DNA from: an uncultured Ruminococcus sp. | GTDB lineage: Bacteria > Bacillota > Clostridia > Oscillospirales > Acutalibacteraceae | Reading direction: 5' to 3' | NCBI GenBank assembly: GCA_902792105.1 | Contig: CADAYK010000006.1 | Location: forward strand, 1-64,000 | DNA length: 64,000 bases | Part shown: positions 60,169 to 64,000 of the stretch, in pieces | Layout: each line of letters starts with the position of its first letter | How positions within the stretch are numbered: the stretch's first letter is position 1 | The notes under the pieces: model-generated | Database searches by the model: none | What the model was told of the DNA's origin: nothing | Seen by the model: only the letters and a program-made list of their open reading frames with translations | Made by a program: the position numbers and the translations under genes

Positions 60169-61485
60169 TCAGGCGGAATCACCGGAAGCCTCCGGCGAAT
60201 ATCTGTCAAGGTCAATAAGCCTTATCTGGTTAATACTCAGCACATATGCCTTGTTGTCCGCTGTCATGATCATTGTTCTTGCGCCTGTGCCGGCGTCGCC
60301 TGTAAACACAAGCTTGCCCTCGCTGTTATAAGAGTAAATATTATTGCCGTCAAGCACAGCTATTGTACCCTTAAATACCGAAAGAGATTCTGCGCCGTAG
60401 GGATTGTCAACCGTCAGCGTTTCGTCTCCGCTGTTATTGTATCGTACCAGCGTGCAGCTTCTTCCGTCGCCGCTTTTTGAAAGCGCAAGCACAAATGAGT
60501 TTTCGGCAGTACTGAAACAGTAGTTTACAAGCAGCTTGTCGTTATAGCTGACTGTTTTAAAATCCTCCTTGCCGTCGGTAATGACATAAGCAGACTTTTC
60601 GCCGATAAACACCGAACGGTTACCGCCGATGTATTTGCAGTCCATTACCGCGTCGTCGGGAATGCTGTACTGCGAAACCGGCTTTTCCTGCTTAAAATCA
60701 AGAACATAAATGCCGGTTTTTACCGCGCCGTTATCGGAAGTCATTCCGCAGGCAACGCATCTTGTTCCGTCGCTGTTAAGCGCTACGGAAGTTATGTAAA
60801 ATTCCGAAAAAGAATATTTAAATACACGGTTATTATTTTTGTCATAGGCGCACAACTGGCTGAAAAAGCCGTTGCCCTCGCTCACAAGACAGTAAACGCC
60901 GTTAGACGCAATGTCGCCCGTATAGATTATTCCATCGGCGTCACCCGAAAACAGGTTTTTGTCGTAATCGTGGATCTGATAGCTTTTTTCGCCGATCCCG
61001 TAGGTCAAAAACTTATTGTCGGCTGATTTCATAACAGGCATTGAAAAACGCAGCTGAACATTTGCGACCTCGCTGCCGGAGCTGTTAAGGGATATAAACG
61101 AGGTGTCGGAAGCATAGGCTACCCTTCCCTGGTTAACACTGAAATTGCGCGCCTCGACCTCTGAACCGACAATGTTTACCGGGTAACCCTTGCCCGCGTT
61201 GCCAAGCACGTCATAATTCCACCAAACGCTTAGGTTATCCCATGAAAGCTTGTCCCTGTTGGAAAAAGCCAGAACTGTCAGCCCGGCAAGCAGCACGGCG
61301 CAGATCCCAAGCACGATTCTTTTTTTCGCCTTTGGCGAAAGGTCGGTTTTTTCCTGCTCGTAATCGTCAAGGGGAACATCCTCATAGCTTAAAACCTTGC
61401 GGTCGCTCTGTTTTTTGCGTTCCTCATAACGGCCTTTTATTTTTTTCTTTTTATCTTTATAATTTCCTTTTATCTTGTTAAACAT
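60169..61485 (-). CDS. DUF5711-like membrane-anchored beta-propeller protein
   Basis: A 438-residue protein with a lysine-rich cytoplasmic N-terminus, one membrane segment (about 57-75) and a large extracellular domain made of repeated strands of propeller type (NSDGTRCVACGM, DGIIYTGDIASNGVYCLV, NKFLTYGIGEKSYQIHDYDKN). It resembles DUF5711, found in Clostridia and of unknown function. GGGAG fits ATG 61485, 22 bases after the truA stop. The extracellular domain may bind a ligand; this is not shown. Confidence 0.7.
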   Translation of the reverse strand: MFNKIKGNYKDKKKKIKGRYEERKKQSDRKVLSYEDVPLDDYEQEKTDLSPKAKKRIVLGICAVLLAGLTVLAFSNRDKLSWDNLSVWWNYDVLGNAGKGYPVNIVGSEVEARNFSVNQGRVAYASDTSFISLNSSGSEVANVQLRFSMPVMKSADNKFLTYGIGEKSYQIHDYDKNLFSGDADGIIYTGDIASNGVYCLVSEGNGFFSQLCAYDKNNNRVFKYSFSEFYITSVALNSDGTRCVACGMTSDNGAVKTGIYVLDFKQEKPVSQYSIPDDAVMDCKYIGGNRSVFIGEKSAYVITDGKEDFKTVSYNDKLLVNYCFSTAENSFVLALSKSGDGRSCTLVRYNNSGDETLTVDNPYGAESLSVFKGTIAVLDGNNIYSYNSEGKLVFTGDAGTGARTMIMTADNKAYVLSINQIRLIDLDRYSPEASGDSA

Positions 61486-61507
61486 TTGTTCACTCCCAAA
61501 TGAGCAT

Positions 61508-62275
61508 TTACTCATAGTTAACTTGATTAAGGTACAATCCGCAGGCAGGAGCGGTCGGTCCGGCAAACTGCCTGTCCTCTTTTTCTATGATCGACGGTAT
61601 TCCGTCCGGGGGGATCTTACCTTGCTGAATTCTCAGCAGCGTTCCCACCATAATTCTTACCATATTATATAAAAATCCGTCAGCCTCAACCCTCATGACA
61701 ACCATATCGCCGTCGCGCGTAACCGAAAAAGCTTTTACATTCCGGGTAAAATCACCCTTTTCGCGGGTGTCACGGGTACAGAAGGATGTAAAATCGTGCC
61801 GTCCCACATAAGCCTGCGCCGCCTTGTTAAGCAGGTTTTCGTCAATATTGTAACGGTAATGCAGGGCATATCCGTCAAGAAAAGGATTACGGACTTCACT
61901 GTTCCAGATCTTATAAATATATTCCTTGCTCTTACAGCTGTAGCGCGCGTGAAAGTCCGGCGGCACCTCGATGCAGTCAAGTACGGCAACCGAAAGCGGA
62001 AGCCAGCGGTTAAGCGCAGCTTTAAGCCGCTGCGGCGGGATTTTATGTGTTGTTTTCAGACTGACGCAATACATATTGGCGTGTACTCCGCTGTCGGTGC
62101 GGCTGCAGCCCTTTATATCAAAGCCGCTGCCGATAATTTTGGAAAGCGCGTTTTGAAACGCCTCCTGAACGGTGTAGGCGTTTTGCTGGATCTGCCAGCC
62201 GTGAAACGCCTTTCCGTCATAGGCTATAGTCAGCAAAAGATTTCTCAGACCACAGCCGGAATCATTATATTGCAT
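61508..62275 (-). CDS. truA: tRNA pseudouridine(38-40) synthase
   Basis: A 255-residue TruA that modifies the anticodon arm of tRNAs. The catalytic Asp lies in GCSRTDSGVHAN; RNLLLTIAYDGKAFHGWQIQQN is the family start, and NMVRIMVGTLLRIQQG is the conserved C-terminal helix. The frame opens well upstream inside ecfT, but AGGAG seven bases before ATG 62275 is the best start; it overlaps the ecfT end by 31 bases and so is translationally coupled to it. Confidence 0.92.
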   Translation of the reverse strand: MQYNDSGCGLRNLLLTIAYDGKAFHGWQIQQNAYTVQEAFQNALSKIIGSGFDIKGCSRTDSGVHANMYCVSLKTTHKIPPQRLKAALNRWLPLSVAVLDCIEVPPDFHARYSCKSKEYIYKIWNSEVRNPFLDGYALHYRYNIDENLLNKAAQAYVGRHDFTSFCTRDTREKGDFTRNVKAFSVTRDGDMVVMRVEADGFLYNMVRIMVGTLLRIQQGKIPPDGIPSIIEKEDRQFAGPTAPACGLYLNQVNYE

Positions 62276-63057
62276 ACAATTACTCCTGCAATTACAAGCG
62301 CTGTCGCGATAAACGAAACAGTGTCCCGAGCGCCCATATGAATTGATTTCATCCTTGTTCTTCCGGCTCCTCCGCGGTAACAGCGGCACTCCATAGCCAT
62401 AGCTATGTCATAAGCACGTCTGAACGCGGACACAAACAGCGGAATAAGTATAGGCACAAGCGCCTTTACACGTTTGATTATATTGCCCGAGTCCGTGTTC
62501 GCGCCTCTTGCCTTCTGAGCCGACATTATTTTGTCGGTTTCCTCAAGCAGTGTGGGAATAAACCGCAGAGCGAGCGACATCATCATCGCGACCTCGTGAA
62601 CCGGAAAATGAATTGCCTTTAGCGGCTTCATCAGCCGTTCGATCGCGTCGGTAAGCTCTGTGGGCGAGGTTGTGAAGGTAAGACAGGAGCTTGCGATTAT
62701 CAGGCAGGTGATCCTGACTGAAACAAACACGGCGCGGTTGATTCCGTCCCACGTGATCTTTAAGATCCACCACTGCCAAAGAGGTTCACCCGCTCCGTAA
62801 AAAAGGTTGAGAACCGAGGTGAAAATAACTATGAATATTATTACCTTTAAGCTTTTAAGATAAAACTTAAACGGAATTTTGGTAAGAATCAAAACAAAAG
62901 CGATAAACGCGGTTGTTATTGCAAGTGAAGCATAGTTAAAGGCACAAAAAATGATGACTATATAGGCGATGAACATAAGTATTTTTCCGCGCGGGTCAAG
63001 CTTGTGAATAATGCTGTTGCCCGGAAAATACTGTCCGAAAGAAACGTCCCTGACCAT
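62245..63057 (-). CDS. ecfT: Energy-coupling factor transmembrane protein EcfT
   Basis: A 270-residue T component with about five membrane segments. The coupling helices that contact the ATPases carry AQKARGANTD and AMECRCYRGGAGRTRM, the two Ala-Arg-Gly-type motifs. It forms the core of a vitamin/metal ECF transporter with EcfA1 and EcfA2 and recruits separately encoded S components. It overlaps ecfA2 by one base and truA by 31. Confidence 0.92.
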   Translation of the reverse strand: MVRDVSFGQYFPGNSIIHKLDPRGKILMFIAYIVIIFCAFNYASLAITTAFIAFVLILTKIPFKFYLKSLKVIIFIVIFTSVLNLFYGAGEPLWQWWILKITWDGINRAVFVSVRITCLIIASSCLTFTTSPTELTDAIERLMKPLKAIHFPVHEVAMMMSLALRFIPTLLEETDKIMSAQKARGANTDSGNIIKRVKALVPILIPLFVSAFRRAYDIAMAMECRCYRGGAGRTRMKSIHMGARDTVSFIATALVIAGVIVCNIMIPAVV

Positions 63058-63920
63058 TAAGCTCCCTCCTTCTTCAGCATGGGAGTAAGCACCGACAAAG
63101 CCTCGTCAACAGTCAGCACGCCGTCGGGCACATCAAAGCCCTTTTGCTTTAGATCCTGCATTATATTTGTGATCTGCGGAACCTGCAAGCCTATTTTTGA
63201 CAGCATATCGCCGCGGGCGAAAACACTTTTTGTTTCCTCAAAGGCAACAAGCTCCGATTTATTCATCACTATGATTTTATCCGCCACGCGCGCAATGTCC
63301 TCCATTGTGTGCGACACCAAAATAACCGTGTTGCCGCGCATTTTGTGATAATTTACGATTTGCGACAGCAAAATTTCGCGTCCCATCGGGTCAAGCCCGG
63401 CTGTGGGCTCGTCGAGCACCAGCACATCGGGATCCATTGCGATAACTCCCGCAATTGCCGCCCGGCGCTTTTCGCCTCCGGACAAATCGAAGGGTGACTT
63501 TTCAAGGTGGCTTTCCTTAACACCGGCAAACTCGGCAGCCTTGCGCACCGCCTTGTCGAGCTCGTCGCCCGTAAGCCCCTTGTTTACAGCTCCGAACGCG
63601 ATGTCCCTGTAAACGGTTTCTTCAAAAAGCTGGTATTCCGGATATTGGAAAACCATTCCCACACGGAAGCGTACATTTCTTATTTTCTTGGGCTCCTCCC
63701 AAATGTTCCTTCCGTCGAGCAGCACCTGTCCGTCGGTTGGTCTGATAAGCCCGTTCAGCATTTGTACAAGTGTGGATTTTCCCGAACCCGTGTGACCTAT
63801 AATACCGATAAACTCACCCTTGTTTATCTTTAAATTTACATTGTTGACCGCGCGCTTTTCAAACGGCGTATCCTTGCCGTAGGTAAAGCCGAGGTTTTTA
63901 AGCTCAAGAATACAACTCAT
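63057..63920 (-). CDS. ecfA2: Energy-coupling factor ATPase EcfA2
   Basis: A 287-residue ABC ATPase. Walker A is GHTGSGKST, the signature LSGGEKRRAAIAG, Walker B VLVLDEPTAGLD and the switch His is in LVSHTMEDI. The C-terminal extension (about 225-287) is typical of EcfA2. The start overlaps the ecfA1 stop as ATGA. Confidence 0.95.
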   Translation of the reverse strand: MSCILELKNLGFTYGKDTPFEKRAVNNVNLKINKGEFIGIIGHTGSGKSTLVQMLNGLIRPTDGQVLLDGRNIWEEPKKIRNVRFRVGMVFQYPEYQLFEETVYRDIAFGAVNKGLTGDELDKAVRKAAEFAGVKESHLEKSPFDLSGGEKRRAAIAGVIAMDPDVLVLDEPTAGLDPMGREILLSQIVNYHKMRGNTVILVSHTMEDIARVADKIIVMNKSELVAFEETKSVFARGDMLSKIGLQVPQITNIMQDLKQKGFDVPDGVLTVDEALSVLTPMLKKEGA

Positions 63921-64000
63921 TTCATTGCCTCCTCAAGCATTTTTACGCAGTCCTCTCTTGTAAGCGGAATGCGGTCTATCTTTACGCCGCAGCCTCTGAG
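63917..64000 (-). CDS. ecfA1: EcfA1 ATPase, C-terminal fragment (cut by window edge)
   Basis: The last 27 codons of the upstream gene, ending PLTREDCVKMLEEAMK. The sequence and position match the C-terminal tail of EcfA1, which precedes ecfA2 in Firmicutes. Too little is present to check the ATPase motifs, so the call rests on context and the overlapping ATGA with ecfA2. Confidence 0.75.
   Translation of the reverse strand, partial: LRGCGVKIDRIPLTREDCVKMLEEAMK

Overview
The window looks like a chromosomal segment of a low-to-moderate GC, Gram-positive gut Clostridia member, most like Ruminococcus (Oscillospiraceae). The evidence is Firmicutes-type Shine-Dalgarno sites and consensus sigma-A promoters, T-box and glycine riboswitch leaders, a DnaD/DnaI pair, a ClpE-type unfoldase, and dockerin-bearing starch enzymes like those of starch-degrading ruminococci such as R. 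bromii. This is inference from gene content; there is no rRNA in the window. Most genes lie on the minus strand. I see no CRISPR array, prophage or complete insertion sequence.

Region 1 (1-9.2 kb) holds accessory metabolism and membrane proteins: a lipoprotein acetolactate decarboxylase (cut by the left edge), a PP2C phosphatase/HATPase signalling pair, a GNAT acetyltransferase, a duplicated CmpB-type membrane protein, a DUF389 protein, an ECF S-component-like protein overlapping a DMT transporter, and an SstT-like transporter.

Region 2 (9.2-20.3 kb) is the most unusual part. It is one tightly packed minus-strand operon behind a near-consensus promoter: a two-module NRPS ending in a thioester reductase (A-PCP-C-A-PCP-R), a MATE exporter fused to an RsbW-like HATPase, a membrane PP2C phosphatase fused to a second HATPase, a cytoplasmic CapA-family protein and a STAS antagonist. 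A biosynthetic enzyme, its probable exporter and an almost complete partner-switching circuit are thus co-transcribed. The first adenylation domain lacks the Asp that binds the alpha-amino group, so the product may be an N-acyl amino aldehyde or a derivative of one.

Region 3 (20.6-34.9 kb) carries tRNA-Pro and tRNA-Gln, the dnaD-dnaI helicase-loading pair, thrH, prfB, a RING-like zinc protein with galU, a frameshifted dockerin SGNH hydrolase, a PHP phosphatase, the ACT/UPF0210 pair, a voltage-gated-type K+ channel, a glycine riboswitch with its AgcS symporter, and an NTPase-CYTH fusion.

Region 4 (35-41.1 kb) has two related type I pullulanases, one secreted with a dockerin and a starch-binding-like module, the other anchored in the membrane.

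Region 5 (41.4-64 kb) is mainly housekeeping: dnaG-rpoD-metallopeptidase, a YigZ family protein, rpmE, a VanY-like protein with missing zinc ligands, thrS behind a T-box, several envelope proteins, clpE, pgsA, cvpA, truA and the ecfA1-ecfA2-ecfT module (cut by the right edge).

A small palindromic repeat with ends ATACTAATTCC/GGTATTAGTAT occurs three times (about 23.0, 33.7 and 48.6 kb). One copy lies inside the thrS T-box leader, a few bases before the antiterminator.
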